A stretch of 64,000 nt of DNA, taken from NCBI RefSeq assembly GCF_020520425.1, contig NC_079487.1, positions 61,667,898 through 61,731,897 on the forward strand. Reading direction: 5' to 3'. The DNA is from Spinacia oleracea (lineage: Eukaryota; Streptophyta; Magnoliopsida; Caryophyllales; Amaranthaceae). Both the position numbers and the translations under genes were made by a program. Shown here in pieces: positions 39,041 to 51,883 of the stretch (position 1 is its first letter; every line of letters begins with the position of its first letter). The notes beneath the pieces were generated by a model. The model had not been told where the DNA came from, did no database searches, and saw only the letters and a program-made list of their open reading frames with translations.

Positions 39041-39260
39041 AGTGTGGATCCAGTCTCTATCCCTATTACAATTTTTAGCACCCATTAACTGTTGAACCCT
39101 ATGTTTAACCTCATACTGAATCTGTTGAGTAGTAGCTTTAACAGTTGGCACCTTCAAGGACTAAACATCTTCATTCCTTGCTTTCCAGATGTTATAAGCA
39201 AGGCTTGCAATAGAAGTGTAGCTTACTGTCTTCTTGAATCTTCCCTTAGACATTGGTTAG
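39040..39260 (-). mobile_element. LINE remnant, end of reverse-transcriptase ORF
   Basis: On the minus strand the translation reads SIASLAYNIWKARNED followed by VPTVKATTQQIQYEVKHRVQ. This is the usual closing segment of plant LINE ORF2. One stop lies in the linker between the two parts. Only this C-terminal piece remains. Confidence 0.6.
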
Positions 39261-39269
39261 GGTGCATTC

Positions 39270-41355
39270 GTTTATTGGTTAGTAATATTAGCATTATTTC
39301 GTGCTCGTTCCATAATAAAGGCCATTTTCTTGAATTTTGTAGTTTTATTTTTACTTTCTTTTCCTTTCCTTTCTTTTCTTTCCTTTTCTTTTCTTTTCTT
39401 TTTCTTTTCTTTCCTTTTTCTTGGTTTTTTTCCTTTTAGGTCTTGCCTTGATTGTGTTTTTGGAAGAGTTATGAGTGGTTCTCTTCGGAAACCCTTGCGA
39501 GATCCCACTCGCCCTCATAGCGATTGTGGGGTTTAAAGAGCTTGTTGCATGCGCTTAAATGCAACCATGATTCCTACGAAAGTGAGTTAGGTTGTATATT
39601 CTTGTAGTTCTTATTTTTGTAGTTTTTAGAATCTGAATAAATTGCTCATTCTTCCCTATTTCGTGCTTAGTTTGCTAGAGACTAGCAAACGCCTAGCTTG
39701 GGGGAGTTTGATGAGCGACATTTATGTCGCTCCTAGCTTAGGATTTCATGTTAGTTTATTATGATTTTTCGTAGTTTTTATAGTTTTTTTATAGCATTTT
39801 TATGTTTTCTTTCCATCTTGTGCATTATAGGTGAATCTTGTGGAATATGATGGAAAACCAAGTAGATTGGAGCAAAAACAGGGGTTGTGCGACCGAACAA
39901 ATATTTTGTGCGCCCGAACAGTGAAGAAGAGGTGGACTCAAGGAAGATGCGGATTTGTGCGACAAAACGGCTCTTTGTGTTCGATCGCACAAGTACCCCT
40001 TGTGCGGTCGTGATCTGTACCACGATCGCACAAATTGGAATTTTGAGGCAGAATGTCCCCAATTTTGGTGTTTGATTGCACATCATTTCACTCGCCCGCA
40101 CAAAAGATTTGTGCGCCTACACATTTTTACTGTGCGACCACATTGAAGATCTTTGGAAAATTGGCTAAGTCAGGTCTGTTCGATCGCACAGAATTTCTGT
40201 GTTGTCGAACATGACGAAGGAAATCAGTCTTCGCTCCGTTTTCTCGCACAAAAATTATGTGTGTTCGCATGAGTTTTTCCCGTTCGATCGCACAAAGGGT
40301 ATGTGCGACCGAACGTCGACGCGGGCTGTGTTAATTTGAATTTTAGCTTCTATTTGGGGAAACATATAAATAGCTTTTTCAATTATTTTTCAATAACAAT
40401 TCATTTTAGAGTTTCCAAATTAGTTTTCAAAATATTAGAGAGAGAATTCTTAGATTTTCAAGCTTTGGATTAGGAAAGAGAAACTACCATTGGAGGAAGC
40501 TTCAAGTTGTAATTCTCTTTCAACTCTTTGATTTTTATTGCAATTTCAATTCAATCTTTTATGATTTGCTATTCTTCTTGATTTTCTTGATTGTTCAATT
40601 GCTTGATGTTAGTTTTTGTTGATTCTAATTTTCCATTGATTCTCAATTGAATTCTTAGTTTCTTGATTCCTCGCATTCAATCCTTCAATTTAATGTCTAC
40701 TTGCTTTGAATTCTTGACTTCCTTAGTTAAAGCCATGAGTAGTGAGTAGTTTCTAGTTAGGGATATGGGTAAACCTAGGGCTAAATTGGGGGAAATCGAA
40801 GGATGATTGTTGATTATTGATGTGATTAAATTTGATTTGATGATAGGATTTCCATGACTAATGAATTAGCAGTTGGAGTGTGTCATCTTAATTTGGCAAG
40901 AGATTGTGAGTCTCTATGATGCATGTGAAAAGTAGGTCTCAATTGCAATTCGTCTAGTCCTAGGATTATGCGAGAGCTTTTCTTAGATTAGATGATTTAG
41001 CGCGCTCTATCCGAGAGGTGGCGAGCTCGTCAATAGTAGCTTTTCCCCTATATGTCAAGTCATTGCATCGTAATTGTGTGATTAGCCTTTGTCCTTCCCC
41101 GATTACCCTAGTCTATCCCCAATTCCCTAACACTTTCCTTTATTTGCAAAACTTCTTTGATAGCGTAGAATTGTAGTCGATAATTCAAAACCAAACTCCG
41201 TCCTAAACTAGCTTAACAATTGAACTCACTTCACTCCGTTTCCTTGGGACGATCCCTATGCTTCCCGCTATAATCAATATAGCCGGTTAGTTAGGTGTTT
41301 ACAAATTTTGTTTGATAAAGGTGTATTCATTCAACGACGGAAAATACCTCTATCA
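39270..41355 (+). mobile_element. Gypsy (Athila-like) 3' region and LTR, fossil
   Basis: A polypyrimidine stretch (39350-39440) and a long non-coding 3' region lead to a purine tract (TTGGGGGAG, about 39699-39706). The LTR runs from TGATGAGCGACATTTATG (39709) to ACCTCTATCA (41355). The end, with TTGGGACGATCCCTATGCTT and GATAAAGGTGTATTCATTC, is typical of Athila-type LTRs. Coding parts are not seen, so it is an incomplete old copy. Family is by recall, order (LTR) is firm. Confidence 0.6.
39885..40320. repeat. Dense array of GTGCGACCGAAC-like motifs in both orientations
   Basis: Within the LTR, at least ten copies of TGTGCG-N2-CGAAC or its inverse (TTCGATCGCACA) occur with irregular spacing, for example TTGTGCGACCGAACAA, TTCGATCGCACAAGT and TATGTGCGACCGAACG. 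Confidence 0.75.
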
Positions 41356-41366
41356 GCAGGCTATAC

Positions 41367-42296
41367 TGTGGTTCTTAGGAACACCTATCAGTTGACTTTG
41401 CTAGCTTTCCTTTTAACTTTTGAACTTTCCGGTACCTGACTGACTCCGGGGCGGGATTCTTCCAGACTTTCGTGTGTTTAGGCTTAGAGACTGTGTCAGA
41501 ACTTCGGCAGCGTTTGGACTGAACTGGGCAACCGTGCGAGCGGCGTCTGCGTAACAGAGTGTTAATACGACAAACAGATGAGGATACGGGGCAGAGAGAG
41601 AAGCTTCGTTCAATATTAAAGCTTAGGGTTTTAGCTTGGGATTGTGTGTCATTCAGAGGCCCTATTTATAGTGTAACAGGCCAGAATGAGATAAGTTCAA
41701 AGAAATTAGAGTTTTCTGAAGCAACCTGCAACGCTAGAAATTTGTAGCGCTCTGATCAGGAGCGCTGTTATTTTCTAGCGCTCGACAAGTCTGCGCCACA
41801 TCTGTATTTTGACAGCTGGATTAAAACTTTATCTTTGCATGATTGGGTGAGAATCAAATTGTAGCACCTGAATATTCTGGCGTTGTGTTTGGTGCGTTGG
41901 AAATATTGTGGCGCACTTGTGCCAAGAGCAAGAATTTTCTAACGCTGGTGTTTTACTTCCACTTTTCCTGACTTATCCGATTTTAATTCGAATCTCACTC
42001 ACGGTTTTATCTCTTAAGAATACTGGTTGTGATGCAAATCCTATTCTTTATCCAAGGATCAATTGTAGTGCAACTTAATTACTTGAAATATTTATCTTAT
42101 AACGGTTACTATTCTGGGCAGCAGTAAGCAAATCAGTTACTATAAATAGCAGTTTCTAAAAATGGAAATACGGTTTCGGGATAGTCAGTCAGTCACGGAT
42201 TGTTTGTCGCATGCTTAGGAAAGCTTAGTCAAGCAGTGTTTGGTTTCATCATCGAACACACCACTTCGGGCCTAGGGTCAAATGTAGGCGTCTACA
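41367..42296 (-). mobile_element. LTR of Gypsy (Tat-like) type, minus orientation, probably solo
   Basis: Read on the minus strand it starts TGTAGACGCCTACATTTGAC at 42296, has a TATA-like CTATAAATAGG near 41670 and ends in ...AACCACA near 41367. TGTAGACGCC starts are common in Tat/Ogre-type LTRs. No primer site or coding interior is seen on either side, so it looks like a solo or truncated LTR. Confidence 0.45.
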
Positions 42297-43553
42297 GCCG
42301 GCGACCTGAGTGAGCAGTGGTGCTCCGGCCACCAACGAGCCTGCTATGGCGGTGGAGGCTTCTAGGGTTTGTGTTTTGGGAGAAAGGGGTTTTTAGATAG
42401 AGAAAGGGAAGGGTTACCACCAATGGGGCTCAACACAATACGCGCAAACAGCGGCGGGGCGGCATCCGCCCATCAGCCTAGTACGCGCGAATCAACAGCC
42501 CATCACGCTTGTCTTTTTTGCCCGACATTCAAGGCGTCTGCATCATCAGCCTAAGCATATGCCCCTACGCGCACCAATTCACTTGCCCAGACGCAAAAAT
42601 GTTATATGCTTGCCAAATATCATACCCGCCAATATTAACAAAGTGCCCGCCAAATTAAGTTGACACCTTGGGACACAAGCGATAGATAACTATTCGCCAT
42701 ACTCTTAGCCAACCAAAGTAAGTACTCCCCGCCATATTCTTTAAGACCCACCAAAGCAATAATCCTCGCCCTTATCAATTCTAAGGAGTATTGTCATAAG
42801 CCACATGGTATAACACAAAGTACTACGGAGTATATTTATCACCGGTCACATGGTAAAAAATCAATTACTATATAAAAAACACAAGCCTGGTACAAAACCA
42901 ATTACTGTAATTTACTAATTTAGTCCACCAAACACACAAGCCTCGAACGACCAGTCTCATACATTCGGCCTGGGGCTAATGTGCGGACCCTTCAGTGGGA
43001 CCCACTATCTCAAGACAATTACCAAAATACCCCTTCTAAGGAAAATAACCAAAATACCCCAAAAGAAAACCCTTTGATGGGCTCAAACCAGATTCCAAGG
43101 CCCAAATCCCAACCCTAGAAGATCTAAGATTTCGTACATTTACAATTGCTCATATTTACTAACTTGAGTGTAGGAGAGAGTTTTCTCTGAAACCCCCCTG
43201 AGCCAGTTACGCTTGTCTTTTTGTAGGAAAATACAACAGCTGGATTGAAAGAAACGATTAGCCTTGTAGAAGATATCCTATTATGAATCGCGAAAGACTT
43301 CCTCCTTCCAGGCAAAAAAAATGCTTATTTAATGGACTATAAGTCTATAAGTTTTAAAATAGATATTGAATTTTAATGAAGACAAAATTAACTGATACTT
43401 TTATATGCTCAAAATGAAACTATATTTAAAAATAAATAAAAATCGCTTTATACATATTAATTATCTTGTAATTCAGTAAGTATTTATTTTATTGAAATAT
43501 TTCAAGAGATCGTATAGAGCAGGATTTTGAAATTCTAGGATCTTGCAAATGAG

Positions 43554-43556
<3 letters not shown>
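42297..43556. other. Unassigned repeat-like sequence
   Basis: Moderately GC-rich sequence to about 42560, then AT-rich. There are short open frames only. CTTCGGGCCTAGGG (42265) and CATTCGGCCTGGGGCTAATG (42952) resemble each other and suggest further old LTR material. No gene was recognised. Confidence 0.35.
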
Positions 43557-43606
<50 letters not shown>

Positions 43607-43608
43607 TA

Positions 43609-43668
<60 letters not shown>
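43556..43668. repeat. Compound (AAT)n-(TA)n microsatellite
   Basis: About 16 AAT/ATA units followed by about 27 TA dinucleotides, upstream of AAA-ATPase copy D. Confidence 0.95.
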
Positions 43669-43670
<2 letters not shown>

Positions 43671-44126
43671 TTAAATTCAACAATATAATGGATTTACAAA
43701 AAAAAAGTTATAAAGTATGATATTATTTCCGTTAAAGACGTATCATTTCGGAAGGGGCCCTAATCCCTTGTTTCGCCTAGAGCCATCAAAATATCAGGAC
43801 CGAGGCTGCCCCCTTCACCCAATAATTATTAGTCAAGGTACAATTTATTTGTAGCCACCAACCACATACAATGTATTTAACCCTGACCAGTGGATTGCAA
43901 TTTAGAAAATTTGTGTTGCTTAGCTTTTTTGTGAGGAATCATCCTGGATTTTTCGTTTTTGGCTTTTTGCTATATTATTGGTTGTATATGTCGATCGAAA
44001 AGGTGGAATACTAAGCAACAGTCAATGAAGTCAATTAGAGAAATAGTATAATAACATTGCACACACAAATAAATTGATATAAACTTAACTAGCTACGGAG
44101 TAGTAAATTAAACCAAATAATTAAAG
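43669..44126. promoter_or_regulatory. Upstream region of AAA-ATPase copy D
   Basis: Presumed promoter. A TATA-like GATATAAAC lies at about 44076-44084, some 45 bp before the ATG. No repeats other than the adjoining microsatellite were seen. Confidence 0.35.
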
Positions 44127-47100
44127 ATGGACAAGTTTTCAGAGTATAGTTCATGGCTTGCAGCTCTTATGTTCTGTTGGACGTTATATCGTCATTACCT
44201 CCCTTCCAAAATACGTGAGTCCATTGAGTATTTTAGCAGCCGTTTTACACACAAATTTGCTAATTATTTCTCCCCTTACCTAGATATTACCTTCAATGAG
44301 TACACTGGTCGTTTCACTCGAAGCGAAGCTTACACGGCCATCCAAAACTACCTCAGTGATAAGTCTTCCGCCAAAGCCAAAAGCATGAATGCTGATTATA
44401 TCCAAGATAGTAAGTCCTTGTTGCTTAAATTGGGGGATAATGAGGAGATCATGGATGTCTATGATGGTATTCAAGTCTGGTGGTCTTTCAAAAAAGAAGA
44501 ATCCAGTCAGCCATCCTTCTCTTTCTTTCCAACTACCCCTGAAAAAAGGTACTCTATTTTACTTTACATAAACAGATAAACTACTTTTATGGGTAACACT
44601 ACTTTGGAATCCAACTATATATAGCTAGACCGTCAGATGTACGGTTCGGATCGGGTTTGGGATTTGGGGTTGGAGACTATCGAGCTCAAATCATTTTCTG
44701 CTTTGTACCTTTCTAGTTTAGATGAACAATGCATCCACGCTTGTTCATAACTCAAAATTTTTAGATCCGGGTCGATCCAACGGTTGGATTTAGATGATCC
44801 TATTATTTCTATCTGTTATAACCAAACGCCTGTCACGAACGATTGAGAACAAACCATGCAAATACAATATAGAACAAATAGCAAAATACAATAATAAAAG
44901 ACACAAGTGTGTTTGGCAGATAGATGAAATAAAATATAAGGTGGAAAAGGTAACTAATATTGAAACGTTAATTTGATTAACGTTTGAGTTTCTGCTCCTG
45001 AAATTATTATTTTCTTTATAAAAAAAATTGATAATAAAATCCAAAATAATTGATAAACCCCTAATAAAAGGTTATACTTTGTATTCTTTGGGTAAAAAAT
45101 CTCGACAGACTCTACAACTAAAAGAACAAACCATTGTTAATTACAACCAGGGAAATTTTTGCAATTATTTGATTACTCCCTGCAATTAGGCAACCTTTGT
45201 CGAACATTGACACAAGAACCTTAAGAAAATAGAGTACTCCCTGCAATTAGGCAAGCTTAAGAGGTTAAAGTGTTTTACAGCTTTTGGATTCTTGGTATAT
45301 TTGATTTGTTTGTTGGTGGAAATTGAGTAAGAGGCGATGGATATTTGATTTGTTTGTCGTGACATTGGTGGCTTCCGGAAGGTTTGTAACTGACATAAAT
45401 AATTTGACAAGGTAATATCAAGTATTATGAGATTTAAATTCATATCCCTCCGATAATCATAAAGAGTATACTACTCTATATATTGTATTTTGGACGAAAG
45501 GAAATAAGTTAAAAGTGCTAATTGTATAAAAAAATAACAACTTTGTGATCCTCTCGTTGCCTACGTACATAACGTTAGTCAAAATCAATAATTATAGATG
45601 TCAAAATATATTGAATGTCAATTAAACTACTAAAAATTTCAGGTACTTACAAAACTACTTCTACCAACCAAACAATATAAACAACTACCTTATCAGTTTC
45701 AGGTACTACCTTATCAGTTTCAGCTGCCTTATCAGTTTCAGCTCAATTAGCTAGTGTTGTCAAACAGATCCTTCCTCCCCTCAAATATTATCGTATTATT
45801 AAGTTCCTGCAAAATAATACAATAACCCCTCAATTGATGATACCTCTCACCAATGTATTTTCCCTTTTATTTTTTGATTAGGCCTAAACCCCCTTTTATA
45901 GGCTAAACTAGAAACCCTAATCTACTAGAATTATACTTGCTCCCCAAGACTAAATAATTCTAGAGATTGTTACATACCAAAACATATCTAGTTTCCTAAT
46001 TACAATTCTAATTAAACTAGGAAACAAGATATTAAACCAAACAAGTCTGTTTCATATTCTTGTCAACTTAACTAATTAAGTTGTGTTTAGTTCCTAACCA
46101 AACTTCCTTTAAACTCAACTTAGTCTCTTTGCGAACCAACGAACAACTTTCGGAGTTTGCCTTCCCTTGAGCCAAAATTTGTCCTTCAATACCTCCTTCA
46201 TGTGTGAAGAGGTTTTGTTTGTTACGTCGTCCCTCAAGATCACGCTCCTAAACTTGGTGACCTCCAAACGACCTCCCTCAATATGAATAGCATAACCCAA
46301 GTCATCCAAACGACCCAAAGATATAAGATTGCGATCAAATCTCGAAATATACCTCACCTTTCGTAATTTTCGATTATTCGCATCGTGTGTCTTGACCTCA
46401 ACCTCACCTATAACCTCAACCTTACCCTCTTTCCCGTTAGGCAAGGTAACACACAACCCATCACTTTATTTATAAGAAGTAAACCAACAACAAATATGTT
46501 GTGAGCATCCCGAATCCAAAATCCAACCCTCTTTTGGATCTTTACTTTCCTCCACCATTAGAGCCATATCCTCATCAATAGCAATAGTAGGAGCACCTCT
46601 AAACCTACCATTCCTCAACACAATCAAGTCTTCTTTGTACCTAGGAAACTTTGATTGTCCTCCCTCGTCACAGTACCAACACTTGATGTTAGGGTTTGTA
46701 TTGCTCGCCTTCTTATTGCCTTTCCATTTGTTGCTACTACCCTCACCAATCTCGCTCCTCCATGGATTGATGATGATCCCCCTTGATTCATGAACCTCTC
46801 CGCCTCGAATACTGCCACCACAGTTTCGTCCAAAGAAATTATTGTCTTCCCTACAAGTAAACTAGTTATCACAGAGTTATACCTTTTAGGAAAAGATGTC
46901 AACAATATAATTTTCTTGTCCTCCTCCTCGATTTCACATTTAAACTCGCCAATTGGGTGATCAAGCCATTAAACTTATTTAGATGATCCTATAGTGCACT
47001 GTCTTCCTCCATCTCGAGTGAATAAAGGTCTTTCTTTAAGAACAACTTGTTGGCCAATGACTTATATGCGTACATCTTAATCAATTTGTCCCACAACTCT

Positions 47101-49350
47101 TTTGGATTATTATCCTCTAAGACGTTGTACTTGATCTCCAGTGCAAGAGCCAATCTCATCGTACTAGTAGCCCGTAGTTGTATATCCTCTCACTTGTCCA
47201 TGTCCACCAAATCATGCATGTTTCTTATCTTCCAAAGTCTTGTGAAGACCTTGATGTATAAGAATATCCTTAATTGTACTTTGCCATAATGATAAATTCG
47301 TCTTCCCATTAAAAAGTTCTATCTTGTACTTGTTCCCAGAATCATCCATGGCTAAAACTCAGCTCTCATACTAGTTTGTTATAACCAAACGCCTGCCACG
47401 AACGATTGGGAACAAACCCTGCAAATACAATATAGAACAAATAGCAAAAAAACAATAATAAAAGATACAAATGTTTGTGAGGAAATTTAGATTTTCTCCC
47501 TCAAATATTATCGTATTATTAAGTTCCTGTAAAATAATACAATAACCCATCAATTGATAATTCCTCTCACCAATGTATTTTCCCTCTTATTTTCTGATTA
47601 GGCCTAAACCCCCTTTTATAGGCTAAGCTAGAAACCCTAATCTACTAGAATTATACTTTCTCCCCAAGACTAAATAATTCTAGAGATTGTTACATACCAA
47701 AACATATCTAGTTTCCTAATTACAATTCTAATTAAACTAGGAAACAAGATATTAAACCAAATAAGTCCGTTTCATATTCTTGTCAACTTAACTAAGTTGT
47801 GTTTAATTCCTAACACTATCTTTTTAGTGCAGTGCGTTGTACTTCCTATATTTATTGTTAGATAAATTGGTTATATTTTCACTGTTGTCAATGAAAAATT
47901 TCAACCTTTACGAATATTGTTTAAAGTTGTCAAATCGAGTGTGTGTGGATTACAGATCTAGTCTAATAAGTTTGTGTCTTATCAATTAATATTTTACGGT
48001 AGTTATTGTGCTCATAAGGATTGAATGTATAATTAGTTTAAGGTCACTCTTTTTGTTGTATAGCGTTGGATTGTTGTTGAATAGAATAATCTTTTGACAA
48101 CTGACTAATATGATACATATTGGGCCTGCTAGATCCGTTTCACAAAATCCCAATTTAGCTTGCACAGGCCTTTTTGTTAATCACGTTTTTACTCATTTAA
48201 GGCCATATATTTTACTCCGTAGTTCGTGCAAAGCATTTCCCTCCAAGTTTAAAAAAGAGTTCACTTACAATTCTTTGTTTGAAATTGAAACAGATCCTAC
48301 ACACTGGTGTTTCATGGCAAATACAGAAAGTTAATACTAGACAAATATTTGCCATATGTTTTAGAGGAAGGAGAATCAATCGCAGTTCAAAAAAGGAGGC
48401 GAAAATTGTTTACAAACAATGCAAGTGGTGAAGAAGGTATGTGGGATCACATTGAGTTCAAACACCCTGCAAGATTCGAGATGTTGGCAATGGAGGAATC
48501 TAAGAAACAAATGATTCTTGATGACTTACAATGGTTCAAGAGCGCGGAAAAGTATTACGCGCAAATTGGAAAGCCATGGAAGCGAGGCTATCTTCTTTAT
48601 GGTCCCCCTGGGACTGGCAAATCAACTCTAGTAGCAGCAATGGCTAATCTTCTAGACTACGACATCTACGATCTTGAATTGACAGCGGTTAAGGATAACA
48701 ATCAACTAAGAAGGTTATTAATTGAAACCACTTGTAAGTCCATCATTTTGATAGAAGATATAGATTGTTCATTGGATTTGACAGGTCAAAGAAACAAGAA
48801 AAAAGCAAGAGATGAGGAAAATAATGATGAAAAAGATCCATTGAAGAGTAAACTTGTAAAAGATAAAGTTGAAAGTGAAAAGAAAGGAAGTGACGTTACT
48901 TTGTCTGGTTTGCTAAACTTCATTGACGGAATATGGTCAGCTTGTGGAGAAGAAAGAATCATCGTGTTTACTACCAATTATATGGACAAACTTGATCCGG
49001 CTCTAGTACGACCAGGCAGAATGGATGTTCATATTGAGTTGTCATATTGTAGATATGATGCATTCAAGGTGTTGGCTAAGAATTATTTGAAACTCGAATC
49101 ACATTCATTGTTCCAACCTATTGAGAGATTGTTAAAGGAAACAAATATTACTCCTGCGAGTGTAGCCGAGAATTTGATGCCTAGATCACTCAAAACTACT
49201 ACTGTTGAGGCTTGTTTGCGGAATTTAGTTGTACTCCTTGAAAAGCCAAACCAAGAAAACAAGTTGAAATCTGAGCAAGAAACTATGTTGGATAGTGGAG
49301 TGAAGTCAACAGTGACCTCAGAGGAGTCATCCAAGGAGGAAACTTCCTAA
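44127..49350 (+). CDS. BCS1-like AAA-ATPase, copy D
   Basis: Exon 1 is 44127-44548 and exon 2 is 48294-49350; the joined frame is 1479 nt, giving 492 residues, with a phase-2 intron (AG|A). The N-terminus MDKFSEYSSWLAALMFCWTL is a membrane anchor. AAA_N follows (FSPYLDITFNEYT, AYTAIQNYL, DNEEIMDVYDGIQVWWSF). The AAA domain carries WDHIEFKHPARF, Walker A GPPGTGKS at 244-251, Walker B IILIEDID at 291-298, a Lys-rich insert and the SRH ALVRPGRMD. It is the intact sister of pseudogene B. The 3.7-kb intron holds a small Copia element in opposite orientation; splice sites look good, so correct splicing across it would be required. In this family the substrate is usually unknown; stress/defence or mitochondrial-membrane roles are known for Arabidopsis members. 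Confidence 0.9.
44814..47815 (-). mobile_element. Small Copia element in the intron of copy D, fossil
   Basis: Minus orientation. The 5' LTR is 47815-about 47376 (TGTTAGGAATTAAACACAAC ... GGTTATAACA). It is followed by a primer site of tRNA-Met type (TAGTATGAGAGC), then gag with ATGGATGATTCTGGGAACAA near 47350 and gag/pre-integrase pieces (VKTHDANNRKLRKVRYI, RNLISLGRLDDLGY, about 46115-46900). The other LTR is 46097-44814 and is interrupted by about 0.85 kb of other sequence. The 5-bp duplication CTATC flanks both ends (44809-44813, 47816-47820). Pol is not seen; it is broken. Confidence 0.85.
44912..45760. mobile_element. Possible nested element in the Copia LTR
   Basis: The LTR copy at 44814-46097 is longer than its partner by this interval. 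The left edge has TGTTTGGCA and the right edge TGTCAAACA (8 of 9 as inverted repeats), and CCTTATCAGTTTCAG is repeated three times near the right end (45690-45740). This would fit a hAT-type MITE, but no clear 8-bp duplication was found. Confidence 0.35.
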
Positions 49351-50267
49351 GAAAAAATCGAGGTCGGTTTTGATAGAATTATTGCCTCGACCAAAAATGA
49401 GCGTTGAAAATATTGTTTCAGAGTTACACCCACCTTTTTTTTATTAAGTGGTGTATTTTTTATATTCGGCCAAATTTTATTAGGTGGTGCACTTATCATT
49501 TATGTAAACTTTCCCTCTTATTTTATAATTTGCTTCTTTTTCATTGGGCTCCACTAATCATATTTCTTACTTTCTTTTTTGGAATTAAAGAGTCACATCA
49601 CATTACTACATTAAAGTTTCAACAAATTTTACAGAGTTTGAAACGAGCACATTTGCTCTCATATCACTTGGCAAATAAACACAACCATTCATGGCGCCAA
49701 AGTTGCCCAAAAATTTACTTTCCAAAAAACTAATGTCATTCGTTTCAGAAATATCACTCCTCAAAATAGGGGGTAATCTACAACCTTGGATGCAACAGAC
49801 TCGATTAGCCGGTTCCTCGCTTTCCTTGCCACGAAGTCTACTTCCACCAGCTCTGACCTCCTCCTGCATTGTAACCTCGACTTCCAGCATCCTCTTAAGG
49901 AGATCCCTGCATTTGTCATACATGTTAGACAACCAACTTAGCAGCACTTGTATCCAGAATGTTCCCCACATCAGCTTTGCAATCATAGATAATGATTACA
50001 TCTTGTCAATTCTTTTATATTGCCTAGGAAGCAACAAGAAGCAGACCTTGTATTTCAGCAGCAGTGGCAGAGATGTTCATAGCAGGGATTGTTGGTTCTT
50101 TCACCACCATATTTCTTACTCCCACTTGTCATATTTAATACTTTCATTATCTTTTACTTCAATTGTATAATCTACATGGCCCCACTTATTTCTTTATTTA
50201 ATAAAATCAATTCACCTTTATTAAATTTTGAGTCGGTCAAAATGCATCACTTAATAAAATACGGAGG
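49351..50267. other. Downstream of copy D, unassigned
   Basis: Contains overlapping open frames on both strands (49606-49986 minus, 49691-50170 plus) without recognisable domains. On the minus strand a splice-like TGCAG|G near 49905 and NISATAAEIQGLLLVAS near 50030-50080 hint at a decayed gene fragment that I could not name. Confidence 0.3.
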
Positions 50268-50284
50268 CACTACTACAATTTCCG

Positions 50285-50640
50285 TGTTATGGCGACGCAT
50301 TTTTGGCTAATTAGAGACGCCTATAGGCGTCGAGAAAATTTCCCTCGACACCTGTCATTAGCGTCGAGGAAATTTTAGTCGAGAATTCGCGAGGCGTCGA
50401 GACTTAGGACGCCTTATGCTGTCTTGGAAATCTTTGGGGCGTCGAGAATGGCGACGCCTTACTGTGTCCATAAATTAACTAGGCGTCGAGATCCTCGACG
50501 CCTTACTACGTCTTAAGATTTGTGTTAGGCGTGATTCAAAATTGTTTGCCGACGCCTTCCTAGGTCTCTATTCTAGACATCAATTGTCGTCCACAAAGAA
50601 TTGTGGCGGGAAATTTAAACCTTAATGTAATACAATCATG
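50285..50640. repeat. Subterminal GGCGTCGAG repeats of the CACTA element
   Basis: More than ten direct and inverted copies of a GGCGTCGAG-like unit (AGACGCCTATAGGCGTCGAG, GAGGCGTCGAGACTTAGG, GCGTCGAGATCCTCGACGCC). Such arrays are transposase binding sites in En/Spm elements. Confidence 0.8.
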
Positions 50641-50889
50641 ACATCATAAGGCGTCCAAATTTTGTAAGATTTTTTCACCCAAATACAAATTTGTATCTCT
50701 ATATAGTTTATAAATGAAAATTAAAGCAATAAAATTAATGATTTGAATATATATATACGACAAATTGATCTTCAATCAATCAACAATTTTTTTTTTTTTG
50801 GCAAATATATAACAAAACTTTATTATCACCAACTATAAGTAGTAAAATCCATAGTACGTCCACACATTAATTCATATTACTAATATATT

Positions 50890-51070
50890 TAAAGCCTAGA
50901 GAAACTAAAATACACAGTACGTAAAAGAAAATAAAGCCTAGAAAAACTAAAATTCATAGTCTGTAAAGAAAATAAAGCCTAGAGAAACTAAAATTCACAG
51001 TACGTAAAAGAAAATAAAACCTAGAAAAACTAAAATTCATAGTACGTAAAAGAAAATAAAGCCTAGAATA
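50890..51070. repeat. Minisatellite, about 42-44 bp x 4
   Basis: Units begin AAAGCCTAGAGAAACTAAAA and end with GTACGTAAAAGAAAAT. Four nearly full copies are followed by a partial one. Confidence 0.85.
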
Positions 51071-51547
51071 AGTAACTAAGATCGAACTAGCTATATATTT
51101 ATAGACGATTGTTCATAGTAGCTAATAAGAAGCTCAAGTGGTCCAGGTTGCTTCGTTCTTTCGTTGCTCCTTTATCACGTTGGACGATCTACAAAGCAAA
51201 ATAAAAAATGTAATAAGTAAAAATAAAAGTAACAAGCAGTCAAGTACTGAAGAGCAGAAAACTCGAGAAATCTGGTCCTAGACTGCTGGCTGTGCTGAAA
51301 ACTCGGGAAATCTGGTCTTAAAAAGTCTTAAATCACTTGGCAAAGTGAAAGCACAATACATCAATATTAACACCATTACTGAATGCCTCTAAAAACGGTA
51401 GGAGATTGTAGCACTAAGTATAGTGGTCCACAGTGAAAACTGAATGAGAAAGAAAAACTCTCCTATTTTAGACAGTGGAGCTAATATGTGTTGGTTACTA
51501 TAAAGTCCAATATATTCTCAGATTTTGATACAGATCATAAGTGAATA

Positions 51548-51883
51548 CCAACCTACAACCCTTCTTTCTCAAAGTCAATGAAGATGCTTAATATTGAACA
51601 TAAGAACTAAATTCATACTTCGTTTAAAATGATAACGCTGGCTGCTTTAAGGCATGCCAATTAATCAACTAAAAAAGACAGCAGTATGACAAAAAACAGT
51701 GCACCAGAAATTGTCACCAACCTACAACCCTTCTTTCTCAAAGTCAATGAAGATGCTTAATATTGAACATAAGAACTGAATTCATACTTCGTTTGAAATG
51801 ATAACGCTGGTTGTTTTAAGGCATGCCAATTAATCAACTAAAAAAGCCAGCAGTATGACAAAAAACAGTGCACCAGAAATTGT
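51548..51883. repeat. Tandem duplication, about 168 bp x 2
   Basis: ACCAACCTACAACCCTTCTT starts both units (51548, 51716). The copies match almost base for base to GTGCACCAGAAATTGT. Confidence 0.9.

Noticed and set aside
39092-39536. Plus-strand frames of 68-115 codons
   Set aside because: They run antisense through the LINE remnant and through a polypyrimidine tract; Phe/Ser/Leu-rich low complexity.
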